64,000 bases of DNA from CBDAUN01 sp965200645 (GTDB lineage: Bacteria > Pseudomonadota > Gammaproteobacteria > Arenicellales > JAJDZL01). The number at the start of each line of letters is the position of its first letter. The first letter of the stretch is position 1. Below, one piece after another: positions 17,037 through 26,287 of the stretch. The position numbers and the translations under genes are program-made. The stretch is taken from contig CBDAUN010000001.1 of assembly GCA_965200645.1 (NCBI GenBank), forward strand, positions 124,001 through 188,000. Direction: 5' to 3'. The notes beneath the pieces were generated by a model. It ran no database searches and was not told where the DNA came from. It was given only the letters and a program-made list of their open reading frames with translations.

Positions 17037-17273
17037 CTAAACTTTTACGCCGTCAGCTCGCAATTCAGCAATGACAACATCAATTCCCTTCTTGTCGATG
17101 GTGCGAATTCCCTTTTGCGAAACGCGCAGTTTAATCCAGCGATTTTCGCTCTCGACCCAAAACCTGCGATAATGAAGGTTTGGACGGAACTTACGTTTCG
17201 TCTTATTATGAGCATGCGATACATTGTTACCGGAAATCGTCTTTTTCCCGGTCACTTGACAAACGTTAGGCAT
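17037..17273 (-). CDS. rpmB: 50S ribosomal protein L28
   Basis: The 78-residue product matches L28 throughout: MPNVCQVTGKKTISGNNVSHAHNKTKR, FRPNLHYRRFWVESENRW, IKLRVSQKGIRTIDKKGID. It is the promoter-proximal gene of rpmB-rpmG. In many Gammaproteobacteria radC lies between this operon and coaBC; here only a 156-base divergent promoter region separates them. Confidence 0.97.
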   Translation of the reverse strand: MPNVCQVTGKKTISGNNVSHAHNKTKRKFRPNLHYRRFWVESENRWIKLRVSQKGIRTIDKKGIDVVIAELRADGVKV

Positions 17274-17429
17274 CGAAAAGGTATCTCAATAGGCCAGTTT
17301 TAGAAAATACAGTTGAAATAACAAGTGCGTGATTCTATATCATTACGGAAATTAAATCAAAAATTTCAACGCAGTATATGGAAACCAAAAGCCTTGTTAT
17401 GCCATTAATTAAGCATTATTTTAATATTT

Positions 17430-18656
17430 ATGACCGAATCAAGTAACAGAAAAATACTGTTGGGAGTGACTGGCGGAATTGCTGCTTATCGCAGTGCAGA
17501 ACTCGCACGCCGGCTGTGCGAGATCGATGCTGAGGTACGAGTCGTTATGACAGAAGGAGCGACTCAGTTCATAACCGAACTGACAATGCAGGCGGTTAGT
17601 GGTAACCCGGTGCGCCGGCAACTGTTCGACTCACAAGCAGAGGCCGGTATGGGACATATCGAATTGGCTCGCTGGGCAACCCAAGTGATCGTCGCACCTG
17701 CAAGCGCCAGTTTTTTGGCTCGATTGTCGCATGGGTTAGCGAACGATTTACTGTCTACTATTTGCCTTGCGACAAAATCTCCAGTCGCTGTGGCACCGGC
17801 TATGAACCAAGTTATGTGGGAGAATCAAGCTACTCAAGACAATTTAGCCACATTGCGTAACCGGGGTATCGCTATTTTGGGGCCTGATTCGGGTTCTCAA
17901 GCATGCGGAGAGGTAGGACCCGGTCGTATGCTACAACCCCAAGAGATAGTGCAACGGATTATTGCAGCAGAATCTGGCCCGATGTCAGGACTCAATGTGC
18001 TAGTCACTGCCGGGTCAACTTGGGAGGCGATGGATCCGGTGCGTGGCATCACTAATAGAAGTTCAGGACGAATGGGATATTCAATTGTCGATGCAGCTGC
18101 TCAGGCCGGAGCAACTGTAACACTCGTTAGCGGTCCGGTCACTGATGGTACAGGACAAATCCCTGATGCGAACAGGTTTGTAAAAGTTGACAGTGCGGTA
18201 GATATGCTCAATGCCGTTAAAGAGAATTTAGCCAATCAAGACATTTTCATATCAGTTGCCGCAGTCGCCGATTATCGACCCAAAATGACTAAGTCAGAAA
18301 AGATCAAAAAGAATCAGAATGGTTTGTCGATCCAACTCGTCGAAAACCCTGATATTCTTGCTGAAGTCAAGAAGACTGCGCCAGGGATTTTTGCCGTTGG
18401 CTTTGCTGCCGAAACCTCGAACATAATTTCGGAGGGAAAAAGAAAACTGCTGTCAAAACGTGCCGACTTGATTGCAGCAAATAGTGTAAAGGGTCAAAAT
18501 AGCGCTATAGGCTCTGAACAAAACTCCCTTCAGCTGATTGACAGATCAGGGGTCACCACCATAGAAACAGCACCCAAGCGACAAGTTGCTGAACAACTTA
18601 TCGCGGAGATCTCTCAGCGATTTCATGCGAAAGATCGCCTGCAAAATACTAGATAA
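17430..18656 (+). CDS. coaBC: Bifunctional phosphopantothenoylcysteine decarboxylase / phosphopantothenate-cysteine ligase
   Basis: CoaBC carries out two successive steps of coenzyme A synthesis. The N-terminal flavoprotein decarboxylase (CoaC) shows GVTGGIAAYRS (about 8-18), the PAMNQVMW motif near 128-135, and the catalytic Cys in ACGEVGPGRM. The C-terminal CTP-dependent ligase (CoaB) begins near residue 187 with LNVLVTAGSTWE, then ITNRSSGRMGY and AAVADYRP. The 408 residues match the family. The 3' end overlaps dut by 32 bases, so the two genes are coupled, as in Escherichia coli where they are also neighbours. Confidence 0.96.
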   Translation: MTESSNRKILLGVTGGIAAYRSAELARRLCEIDAEVRVVMTEGATQFITELTMQAVSGNPVRRQLFDSQAEAGMGHIELARWATQVIVAPASASFLARLSHGLANDLLSTICLATKSPVAVAPAMNQVMWENQATQDNLATLRNRGIAILGPDSGSQACGEVGPGRMLQPQEIVQRIIAAESGPMSGLNVLVTAGSTWEAMDPVRGITNRSSGRMGYSIVDAAAQAGATVTLVSGPVTDGTGQIPDANRFVKVDSAVDMLNAVKENLANQDIFISVAAVADYRPKMTKSEKIKKNQNGLSIQLVENPDILAEVKKTAPGIFAVGFAAETSNIISEGKRKLLSKRADLIAANSVKGQNSAIGSEQNSLQLIDRSGVTTIETAPKRQVAEQLIAEISQRFHAKDRLQNTR

Positions 18657-19080
18657 GCGGCTCGGCAAAGAAATCCCACTGCCGGTACACTCCACATCCG
18701 GATCTGCTGGATTGGATTTACGGGCCTGTGTAGAAGAATCCTTAACGGTTGCCGCTTCCGCTTGTGAATTGATTCCGACCGGAATGGCAATTAATATACG
18801 AGACCCAAAAATCGCCGCAGTACTTTTACCTAGATCCGGGCTGGGTCACAAACATGGAATTGTGCTCGGCAACCTGGTTGGGCTAATTGACTCCGATTAC
18901 CAGGGACAGGTTTATGTGTCCTGCTGGAATCGCAGCGATCGTGACTTTACGATCAATCCCGGAGACAGGATCGCACAGATGGTGTTTGTTCCCGTGATTC
19001 AGACCGAGTTGGATATCGTCAAGGACTTTGAAACAACTGAGCGTTCAAGCGGCGGATTCGGACACACGGGAATTAGCTAA
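18625..19080 (+). CDS. dut: Deoxyuridine 5'-triphosphate nucleotidohydrolase
   Basis: dUTPase hydrolyses dUTP to dUMP, preventing uracil entry into DNA and supplying dTMP synthesis. I choose the ATG at 18625, which gives 151 residues, the same length as the Escherichia coli enzyme, and overlaps coaBC. Motif GSAGLDLRA is at about 27-35, PRSGLGHKHG and GLIDSDYQG follow, and the C-terminal Phe/Gly-rich motif is SSGGFGHTG. The enzyme is a homotrimer. Confidence 0.96.
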   Translation: MRKIACKILDKRLGKEIPLPVHSTSGSAGLDLRACVEESLTVAASACELIPTGMAINIRDPKIAAVLLPRSGLGHKHGIVLGNLVGLIDSDYQGQVYVSCWNRSDRDFTINPGDRIAQMVFVPVIQTELDIVKDFETTERSSGGFGHTGIS

Positions 19081-19084
19081 GGTT

Positions 19085-19351
19085 ATGGCAAAAGTAGAAA
19101 TCTATACCAGCCCTCTTTGCGGATACTGTTTCGCCGCCAAGCGTCTGCTCAACAACAAGGGTGTGGACTTTATCGAGTACGACACATTATTCAAGCAAGA
19201 CGTAAAGTCGGAGATGATTGAGCGAGCAGATGGGAAACACACGGTACCGCAAATATTTATCGACTCCAAGAGCATCGGTGGCTTTACTGATCTACAACAA
19301 CTTGATCAGCACAAGTTGCTTGATTCTATGCTTTTTGCGAACGATGATTAA
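19085..19351 (+). CDS. grxC: Glutaredoxin (Grx3-type)
   Basis: From ATG at 19085, four bases after the dut stop, the product is 88 residues. The active site is CGYC at residues 12-15, close to the CPYC of GrxC. The cis-Pro loop HTVPQIFID and the GGFTDLQQLD glutathione-binding turn are present. It reduces disulfides with glutathione. It probably belongs to the coaBC-dut transcript. Confidence 0.9.
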   Translation: MAKVEIYTSPLCGYCFAAKRLLNNKGVDFIEYDTLFKQDVKSEMIERADGKHTVPQIFIDSKSIGGFTDLQQLDQHKLLDSMLFANDD

Positions 19352-19391
19352 TTCGCTTTAACACCCAACCCATTCACAACCAAATTTTCAA

Positions 19392-20231
19392 ATGATTCCC
19401 ACTTCCGCAGAATTTAAGCGCATGGCGCGTAAGGCGATCTCGCTGATTGGTATGTCAGGTGTCGGGAAAACGACACTCGCACGAAAACTACCAAAAGACC
19501 TGTGGTATCACTTTTCGGCAGACTACCGCATCGGAACAGGTTACCTTTCGGAACCAATTATCGATACCATCAAGGAAAAGGCTATGGAGGTTAAATTTTT
19601 TCGTGACCTTTTACTTAGCGACTCCATATACTTTGGTAATGCGATGACCTTCGACAACTTACACTTACTGTCGAAGTATACGGGCATGATTGGCTCGAGC
19701 GACCAGGAGGGTCTCCCCTACAACGAGTTTATTCGCCGGCAACGGCTGCACCGAAAAGCAGAAATTAACTCCATGCTGGATGTCAGTGAGTTTATTCGAA
19801 AAGCTGACGTGATTTATGGATACCCCCACTTCATTAATGACGCAAGCGGTAGCATTTGCGAATTGGACAGCTCTAAAGTACTAAAGCATCTTTCTAAGCA
19901 CACCATCATCATTTACATTAGTCCGGATGCACAGTTGGAGCAACTCGTGATACAGCGGCAAATTCAACACCCCAAACCGCTCTATTACAACGAAAAATTC
20001 ATTGATGAGAAGCTTGAGGAATATCTCAACAAAGAAGATTTAGGATCATCCGATGAAATTCAGCCAAAGGAGTTCGTTCGATGGATTTTCCCTCAACTTG
20101 TGGACTACCGACGCCCAAAATATGAAAAAATTGCAGAGAAATATGGTTGCACAGTAAGCGCAGACGAGGTTAGCAGAGTACGCGATGAGCAAGATTTTAT
20201 TGAACTCGTAGCCTCTGTACTGCCATCTTAA
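19392..20231 (+). CDS. P-loop ATPase/kinase-like protein, unknown function
   Basis: The 279-residue protein has a clear Walker A motif, ISLIGMSGVGKTTLARKL, with GMSGVGKT at about residues 20-27. A possible Walker B-like strand, HTIIIYISPDAQLEQL, lies near 170-185. In between are conserved-looking aromatic and acidic stretches such as YHFSADYRIGTGYL, which could be substrate-binding. I see no transmembrane segment. It could be a small-molecule or nucleoside kinase, but the substrate is not known to me. ATG 19422 (MARKAISLIG) is an alternative start. It lies between grxC and metA on the same strand, 34 bases before metA. Confidence 0.65.
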   Translation: MIPTSAEFKRMARKAISLIGMSGVGKTTLARKLPKDLWYHFSADYRIGTGYLSEPIIDTIKEKAMEVKFFRDLLLSDSIYFGNAMTFDNLHLLSKYTGMIGSSDQEGLPYNEFIRRQRLHRKAEINSMLDVSEFIRKADVIYGYPHFINDASGSICELDSSKVLKHLSKHTIIIYISPDAQLEQLVIQRQIQHPKPLYYNEKFIDEKLEEYLNKEDLGSSDEIQPKEFVRWIFPQLVDYRRPKYEKIAEKYGCTVSADEVSRVRDEQDFIELVASVLPS

Positions 20232-20265
20232 ACTGAGACTAAATTCACTTTAATTTATTGCTACT

Positions 20266-21273
20266 TTGCCACTCGCCTTACCTCCATCATTACATTCTTT
20301 TACCCGTCTACGTTTACAGGAAAGTCTGGAAATAATTGATGTTAGCGATGCGTCGACCATCGACTTGCCATCGTTGCATATCGGTTTCCTAAACATGATG
20401 CCAGACGCTGCAATTGAAGCGACCGAAAGACAGTTTTTTCGACTTCTTTGTGCCGGTTCCTCTAACTATGTAGTGGTCGTTCACCCGTTTACCATTAAAG
20501 GAATCGAGCGAAATGAAGCAACGGCAGAGTATGTGTATAAATCCTATCAATCATTCTCAGATATTAAGGGGAAAAATCTAGATGCTCTTTTGCTATCGGG
20601 AGCAAACCCTAAAAGATCAGAACTCTCCGATGAGCCGTTTTGGGATCATTTGGTGAACGTTTTCGACTGGGCAACTTGTAATGTTAAATCGATACTTTGC
20701 TCCTGTTTGGCCACCCATGCTGTAATTCAACATGTGCACGGCATAAACCGAGTGAAGTGCGCAAACGGTAAGCGTTGGGGAAACTTTGAGCATAAAGTTA
20801 CGCGACCCGATAGTCCCTTAGTCGAAGGGATTCACTCAAATTTTCTAGCGGTTCACTCTCATGTTTTCGAAATGACTGAGTCACAACTGCATGGCACCGG
20901 TATTGAAGTTTTGGCAACTAGTGATGATGCTGATTTTCACATCGCCATCAGTGCAGACAAGCGGTGGGTGTTTTTACAAGGTCACCCTGAATATGATGCT
21001 ATCAGTCTTCTAAAGGAATATAAACGTGAGATTGAATTGTTCATTGAAGGGGGAAGAGACGACTACCCTCCGTATCCAAATAACTATCTATCTTCCGATG
21101 CGGAGTTTTTACTAAACCAATTTCAAACTAATCTTAAAACTGCTTTGGATAACGGAAGCCAATTGCCGGAATTTCCAGAAGCGCAGATTGCATTAAATCT
21201 AGGTGGTGTAGATAACCATGGAATCGCTCTGTTTTCCAACTGGATACGCATGGTATCCAATACAACTGGATAG
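20266..21273 (+). CDS. metA: Homoserine O-acyltransferase, MetA family
   Basis: MetA activates homoserine by O-acylation (succinyl or acetyl), the first committed step of methionine synthesis. The 335 residues contain the core LHIGFLNMMPDAAIEATERQFFRLL (with the NMMP motif), the catalytic Cys147 in CSCLATH, and the His240/Glu242 pair in LQGHPEYD. Acyl donor choice in this family depends on a single active-site residue and is not settled here. The likely start is TTG at 20266, because the next ATG would remove conserved residues. The gene provides methionine for metK. It converges on an MttB-type gene, with stops touching. Confidence 0.85.
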   Translation: MPLALPPSLHSFTRLRLQESLEIIDVSDASTIDLPSLHIGFLNMMPDAAIEATERQFFRLLCAGSSNYVVVVHPFTIKGIERNEATAEYVYKSYQSFSDIKGKNLDALLLSGANPKRSELSDEPFWDHLVNVFDWATCNVKSILCSCLATHAVIQHVHGINRVKCANGKRWGNFEHKVTRPDSPLVEGIHSNFLAVHSHVFEMTESQLHGTGIEVLATSDDADFHIAISADKRWVFLQGHPEYDAISLLKEYKREIELFIEGGRDDYPPYPNNYLSSDAEFLLNQFQTNLKTALDNGSQLPEFPEAQIALNLGGVDNHGIALFSNWIRMVSNTTG

Positions 21274-22824
21274 CTAATCTAGTACAGCGTTTTCCTGCCC
21301 AGATTCAATTTCCGATTTTCGTCGGTCTACATATGTTTTTAATTCTTCGACTATTGCAGGATCAATGTACGGCGGCTGATGTTCCTTAAGCAGTGTCTTC
21401 CAGACATGGTTTGCACGCTGAGATGCGCTTAATGCCCCATCATCCTTCCAGGTCTCGAAATTACGCCAGTCTGACAATAGCGGCGAATAGAACACATCCT
21501 CATAGCGCTTCATAGTGTGAGCTGACCCAAAAAAGTGACCGCCTGGTGGAATGTCCGCAATCGCATCTTGGGCGAGCGTGTCCTCGCTCACCTCCATTGG
21601 CTTCAATAACTCTGCAAACATCTGCAGAATTTCTGCGTCAATGACAAGCTTTTCGAACGAAGCCGTCAGTCCTCCTTCAAGCCAGCCACCGCCATGCAGT
21701 ATCAAATTGGCATGGCCAAGTACAGACGACCAAATTGACATGCTAGTCTCGTATGCTGCCTGTTCATCGGGAAGATTAGAGGCGTTTGAGCCACTAGTTC
21801 TCAGTGGCAAGTTATACCGCCGGGCCAACTGACCACTAGCCAAAGTTGTTTTCACGTACTCCGGCGTTCCAAATGCAGGAGAACCAGTACGCATATCAAC
21901 GTTACTGGCAAAACTACCATAGACAACCGGCGCTCCAGGGTTGACCGCCTGAGTTAGTGCAATGCAGGCTAGTGCTTCGGCATTTTGCTGAACTAAAGCT
22001 CCCGCCATGGTTGTTGGTGCCATTGCCCCCAACAGCGTAAACGGTGTCACCAACACCGGTTGATTCACCTTTGCGAGCTCAATCATCGCCTCTGCCATTG
22101 GGATATCAACCTGGCGTGGGGAGTTAACGTTGATGTTCCCAATCGTCACGGGCTGTTGCGCCAAGTCCTCGTACGCCATGCCATGGACGATAGCAAGCAT
22201 CTGTAATCCATCTTTAGCCCTAAAGGCCCCCAACATGTTAGTCATCCAGATACGATCGTGTGAAGTTATCGCGGCTAGGTACTTGTCCAGATGTCGGGTT
22301 GAAGCTGGAAGATCCATTGGTTCGAATGGACTTGCGCCACAGAAGTGAAAAATTTCCAATTCTCCGGCAATTTTTAGAAAGTTGTAGAGATCTTCCAACG
22401 TGCCACTACGCCTGCCCTTGTCAAAGTCCGTTACAAACGATGGTCCGCCAACAGTTGCAAAATTTATGGAGTTGTCTCCAACAGGAACACTGCGTTCATT
22501 GTTGCGTGCCTTTATTGTGAAACTGCCAGAAGTCGAGTCAATTAATGACATCACTAACTCAGGGTCAAATCGAACCATCTGCTCCGACTCGTCCACCTCT
22601 GCTCCTTTGGCACGAAAGATTTCTCGTGCCTGAGAATTTAGAAACTTAATCCCAGCATCTCGCAGTACGTTTAGCGAAGTTTGATGGATTGCCTCTATTT
22701 GATCTTCTGAAAGAATCTTTACAGGTGGATAGGGGTTGAGTACTCTGCTCCATTTGGAAGGCTTTAGCGAATGCGATTCCCGCGTTCTTCGCTTTGACGA
22801 AGTTCTTCGCCGGCGTTCACTCAT
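21274..22824 (-). CDS. MttB-family (trimethylamine methyltransferase-like) protein, non-pyrrolysine
   Basis: From ATG at 22824 (MSERRRRTSSKRRTRES) the protein is 516 residues. It matches the MttB superfamily TIM barrel: VLRDAGIKFLNSQAREIF at the start, NFATVGGPSFVTDFDKGRR, and GGWLEGGLTASFEKLVIDAE near the end. True TMA methyltransferases read an in-frame amber codon as pyrrolysine; this frame has none, so it belongs to the large non-Pyl group, one of whose members demethylates glycine betaine. Its substrate is probably a quaternary amine or methylated amine, with the methyl going to a corrinoid protein, but no corrinoid protein gene is adjacent. The basic N-terminus is unusual. Confidence 0.8.
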   Translation of the reverse strand: MSERRRRTSSKRRTRESHSLKPSKWSRVLNPYPPVKILSEDQIEAIHQTSLNVLRDAGIKFLNSQAREIFRAKGAEVDESEQMVRFDPELVMSLIDSTSGSFTIKARNNERSVPVGDNSINFATVGGPSFVTDFDKGRRSGTLEDLYNFLKIAGELEIFHFCGASPFEPMDLPASTRHLDKYLAAITSHDRIWMTNMLGAFRAKDGLQMLAIVHGMAYEDLAQQPVTIGNINVNSPRQVDIPMAEAMIELAKVNQPVLVTPFTLLGAMAPTTMAGALVQQNAEALACIALTQAVNPGAPVVYGSFASNVDMRTGSPAFGTPEYVKTTLASGQLARRYNLPLRTSGSNASNLPDEQAAYETSMSIWSSVLGHANLILHGGGWLEGGLTASFEKLVIDAEILQMFAELLKPMEVSEDTLAQDAIADIPPGGHFFGSAHTMKRYEDVFYSPLLSDWRNFETWKDDGALSASQRANHVWKTLLKEHQPPYIDPAIVEELKTYVDRRKSEIESGQENAVLD

Positions 22825-23899
22825 GGGACGGCAACTGTTGATTAGCTCGGAAGGCAGAGTAGGTTGATATACGCTATCAATAATTATTATATAGAATCGC
22901 ACCTAAAGGTGCTTGTCAGACACAGCACGAGAGAGTTTCCCGTTTGTAATTAATCTACAATTTTAAAGTCGATATTTCGCCCAATCGGATCCGATATGGA
23001 AGGAATACCGGCGAGTCATTCGTGCGATTTTTGTGAGCATTGTCGGGTCCGGCGCTGATGGGTCGTCGAACAGTGCCGATGGGCGGCAATGTGCAGATAA
23101 AGTGCACGCTTGGCGGTGTCGCTCCTTTCGGGCGATGACAGTGATTAGGCCGGTTGCGTGTCAGGTCACAGAGCTCATCGAACAAGTACCAGGAAAACAG
23201 CGTATCATTGATCATGGCCGCACCGGATTGGCTGTAGTTTGTGAATTCGAGTGTTCACGCTACTCGAAACGCCCTGAGCATGCGGCATTTGATTAAGCAG
23301 TATCAATCGCTTAAGTGTTTGATAGTGGCGCCTTTGGAGGTTGTGGGGTGGTTTTTGTGAGGCAGCACCGAAAACCGCCTAAAAGCCTGGTCAAAAGCCC
23401 ATTTTGTGGGGTAAACGAAAGATTAACTCATTGAAAACAACAGTCACATCATCACGCTATAGCACCCGAAACCCTCTCATATTTGGGTTCACTGATAACT
23501 TCGAATCACTGTCAAACATTGTTTTTTTCATGATAGAGATTAACTGACTTCAGATTTCGACACTCAGTTGTGCTAGTTCGGTGAATTGAAGGCTTGATTC
23601 AAAAATCGCTACAAACTAAAAGGTTTACAATGTCACTGAGTGATGGACCATCACGGCAGGACAGAAACGACGGAAGTTCTTGAACCGCCCTGACACTTAA
23701 AGATACAGGCTTAGGTACTTTAATTGTTGCATGGTGGCCATGGGTGTCGCACTCGGATTCATTGCGTTCGACTTTGTGTGCATCGCGGCTGAGTTGTTTT
23801 ACTGCAGATCATGCAGTCGTGGCATGTTTTGATAGTTCGGCATGGTCCAGCGCAACCTTTGACGTATAGCACAGTCATCAAACCACCCGGAGAGTTAAA
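22825..23899. other. Long non-coding or decayed stretch, composition unlike its neighbours
   Basis: More than 1 kb without a supportable gene. Overlapping frames of 60-87 codons on both strands (22955-23215, 23033-23296, 23759-23950) show no domain. A 33-codon hydrophobic frame at 23731-23832 begins MVAMGVALGFIAFDF and lacks a ribosome site. GTGATGG/CCATCAC form a 15-base inverted repeat at 23640-23654. The 23.0-24.9 kb stretch seems more GC-rich than the flanks. It may be remnant mobile DNA around the Rpn gene. Confidence 0.45.
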
Positions 23900-24859
23900 T
23901 TGAGTGTAACCACCAAGCCAGGCAATCCTGCTACGGGCAGGCCGTATCATGATTTGTTTTTCAAAAGCGTCTTAGCGTCGTTTCCGGAGTTTCGCAAAGA
24001 ACTGGTCGAACTGTCACTGCCCGATGCGTTACGGTTGGAACTTGACACTGATCACATTGATTATCAAACCGAGATCTTAGGCAGTGCATGGCAGGTGGAA
24101 CTTCGTCCTGATGGATTGATGTCGATGAAGATCAACCAGGCCAGCGAAGCAGATCCCCGGGCACAGTTCGTGTATGAATTCAAAAGTCATCCGGACCCGC
24201 AGACGCTGGCTCAGGTGGCACGGTATATGTACAGTGTCGGCTATGCGCATCCTGATGCGTTGGTGATGGCCGTAGTGGTGTATCACGGTGAACAGCACTG
24301 GAACTTCGATACCACGCATCCTGTTGCGTTGAAACTGTCGTCCGAGGAACTTCGAAAGTACGATGCCAAGTCACTGCACATTCGAGCGCTGTTTGTCAAT
24401 TTAATGGACGAGTTAGTTCAAAGAAGAGCAAAGGATTTGAAGTTTGCCCCGGTATTCTATATTCTTACGCATATATGGCATTTAGATGATGCTGTGGTGG
24501 GCCAGATGTTGCGACTGGCGTCTGAAAGGTTATATGGCATGGTGGGTTACGAATTACTGTATGCCTCGATGGTGGCATATGTATGTCAGCGGGACCCGAA
24601 ATATAAAGATCGAGAGCGACTGATGAAAATAGAACAGTTAAATGTTGAACGGGACAAAAGAATCATGAGCAAAATGTTGCCGATATTAGATGAATACGCA
24701 AGGCAAGACAGGCAAGAAGGCATACAGAAACGAAACTGGGAGTTTGCAGAGAGTTTAATACGCGACAATTTAGACGATTCTTTTGTTGTCAAGCACAGTG
24801 GTCTATCGCCGGATGATGTTTCCGAGTTGCGGCATAAGTTGAACGGAGCGGGTTCGTAA
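23900..24859 (+). CDS. Rpn family recombination-promoting nuclease / PD-(D/E)XK transposase-like protein
   Basis: The 319-residue protein opens with GRPYHDLFFKSVLASFPEFRKELVEL, the hallmark YHD-FFK start of Rpn/YhgA-like proteins. It then has ELRPDGLMSMKI, where Asp would be the first metal ligand, and AQFVYEFKSHPDPQTLAQVARYMY, where E-x-K is the nuclease core. Rpn proteins are DNA endonucleases that raise recombination and are often found with mobile DNA. The start at 23900 may be ATT-flanked; the first recognisable start is GTG or ATG near MSVTTKP. It is surrounded by gene-poor DNA and lies next to a restriction-modification pair. Confidence 0.82.
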   Translation: MSVTTKPGNPATGRPYHDLFFKSVLASFPEFRKELVELSLPDALRLELDTDHIDYQTEILGSAWQVELRPDGLMSMKINQASEADPRAQFVYEFKSHPDPQTLAQVARYMYSVGYAHPDALVMAVVVYHGEQHWNFDTTHPVALKLSSEELRKYDAKSLHIRALFVNLMDELVQRRAKDLKFAPVFYILTHIWHLDDAVVGQMLRLASERLYGMVGYELLYASMVAYVCQRDPKYKDRERLMKIEQLNVERDKRIMSKMLPILDEYARQDRQEGIQKRNWEFAESLIRDNLDDSFVVKHSGLSPDDVSELRHKLNGAGS

Positions 24860-25444
24860 AGAACCGGAATGTCTTTGATTTGCCGTGCCTATCCTTTGAA
24901 TAGTTAACTCGATATGATTGACGCTAGGCAAAGACATATTGTTTGACTTCCGACATTTTCACTTGTGAGTCATTGGTTTAAAAGAACCACAAGTCAAAAT
25001 GAGCACTACATGGATCGCTCGGATGCCAGGAAGAAAACAGAAGATCTAACGACTCGCTGGAGACGATCGTCCTTTGGGGAGCGCAAAGGGGGCCGAGATC
25101 CAGGTTAATCCTCAACACCGATAGATGCGTTTGGCTTCTGCTGTCGCCCGACTCGGCATGACCTATTTGTCAGAGGTTCCCGGGCGACGTAAGATACTCG
25201 CGACACTCGCCCACATCTACTCGCAGTTGCTCAGATCTTTTAGCATGCCGGGCGTGAGTCAGCATCCGGGCATTAATATTTTCAAAATGGTTAAGTGAGA
25301 CATTCCAAGATAGCACTCACTTCAGACAAAAACTATCAAACTGACTTCATAATCATGCAGCATTTTTAATGTTTCCCGATAATGAGGTCGCTTACAAAAG
25401 GTTAGTGAGGTGACGATGGTCTGACGAGAGGTTGAATTGGCAGC
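24860..25444. other. Gene-poor region between Rpn and the restriction-modification pair
   Basis: About 585 bases. The only frame of note is 25125-25298 (+), 57 codons, starting MRLASAVARLGMTYLSEVPG and ending with a TGA. It has no family I recognise, so I do not call it as a gene. It could be a remnant. Confidence 0.4.
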
Positions 25445-26287
25445 GTGGAAAGTGTCATAATTAGAGGTGATAAATCGCATTCAGGAGTAATAAATAGTTT
25501 GATGGAAAGTCAGATCCACTTTGGTGATTGTTACGATGTAATGAAGTTGATGCCGTCAAATTCCGTTGACCTAATTGTCACTTCACCACCCTATGCTGAC
25601 GCGAGAAAACATACCTACGGTGGCATTAATCCGGAGGAATATGTTGAATGGTTCTGTTCGCGTGCTGAGGAAATGCACCGAATTCTGAAGCCAACCGGTT
25701 CATTTGTACTGAACATTAAAGAAAGATGCGAGGATGGCGAAAGACACACTTATGTTCTTGAATTGATCCTCGCACTAAAGCATGAAGTTGGCTTTCGCTG
25801 GGTGGAGGAGTATATCTGGCACAAGAAAACTTCTGCGCCAGGCCGCTGGAAATTCCGATTTAGAGATGCTTGGGAACGGATTTTACATTTCAGCAAGACT
25901 AAGGACATCAAGATGCGCCAGGAATCGGTGAGGGTGCCAATAGGAGACTGGACGGAAACTCGATTACGGAATATGAGTGATAACGATAGGGAACGGCGGG
26001 AATCCTCAACCAATTCAAAGATTGGCAGAAGAATTGAAGCGTGGGAAGGACGGAAAATGGTGTTCCCTTCGAACGTTCTACACAACTCTCCAGTGTGTCA
26101 CAACACTGGACACAGTGCTGCGTTTCCCGAATGGTTGCCAGAGTTCTTCATCAATTTATTCACGGACGAAGGTGATGTTGTTCTGGACCCGTTTCTCGGG
26201 TCTGGTACGACTTGTCGTGTAGCCAATCGGATGCACAGGGTAGCCTTGGGCATTGAATTGAACCAAGGGACCAAAATTGCAGTTTAG
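25445..26287 (+). CDS. Type II DNA methyltransferase, amino-methylating, beta class
   Basis: The product has motif IV first (VDLIVTSPPYADARK, with TSPPY at residues 46-50) and motif I last (VVLDPFLGSGTT near 249-258), which is the beta-class order. The SPPY form is typical of N4-cytosine methylation, though N6-adenine is possible. The last residues, ALGIELNQGTKIAV, stop soon after the motif I strand, so the usual final helix is short or lost. The start is GTG at 25445 or the ATG at 25502 (MESQIHFGDCYD). It overlaps the partner endonuclease gene by 11 bases. Confidence 0.85.
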   Translation: MESVIIRGDKSHSGVINSLMESQIHFGDCYDVMKLMPSNSVDLIVTSPPYADARKHTYGGINPEEYVEWFCSRAEEMHRILKPTGSFVLNIKERCEDGERHTYVLELILALKHEVGFRWVEEYIWHKKTSAPGRWKFRFRDAWERILHFSKTKDIKMRQESVRVPIGDWTETRLRNMSDNDRERRESSTNSKIGRRIEAWEGRKMVFPSNVLHNSPVCHNTGHSAAFPEWLPEFFINLFTDEGDVVLDPFLGSGTTCRVANRMHRVALGIELNQGTKIAV

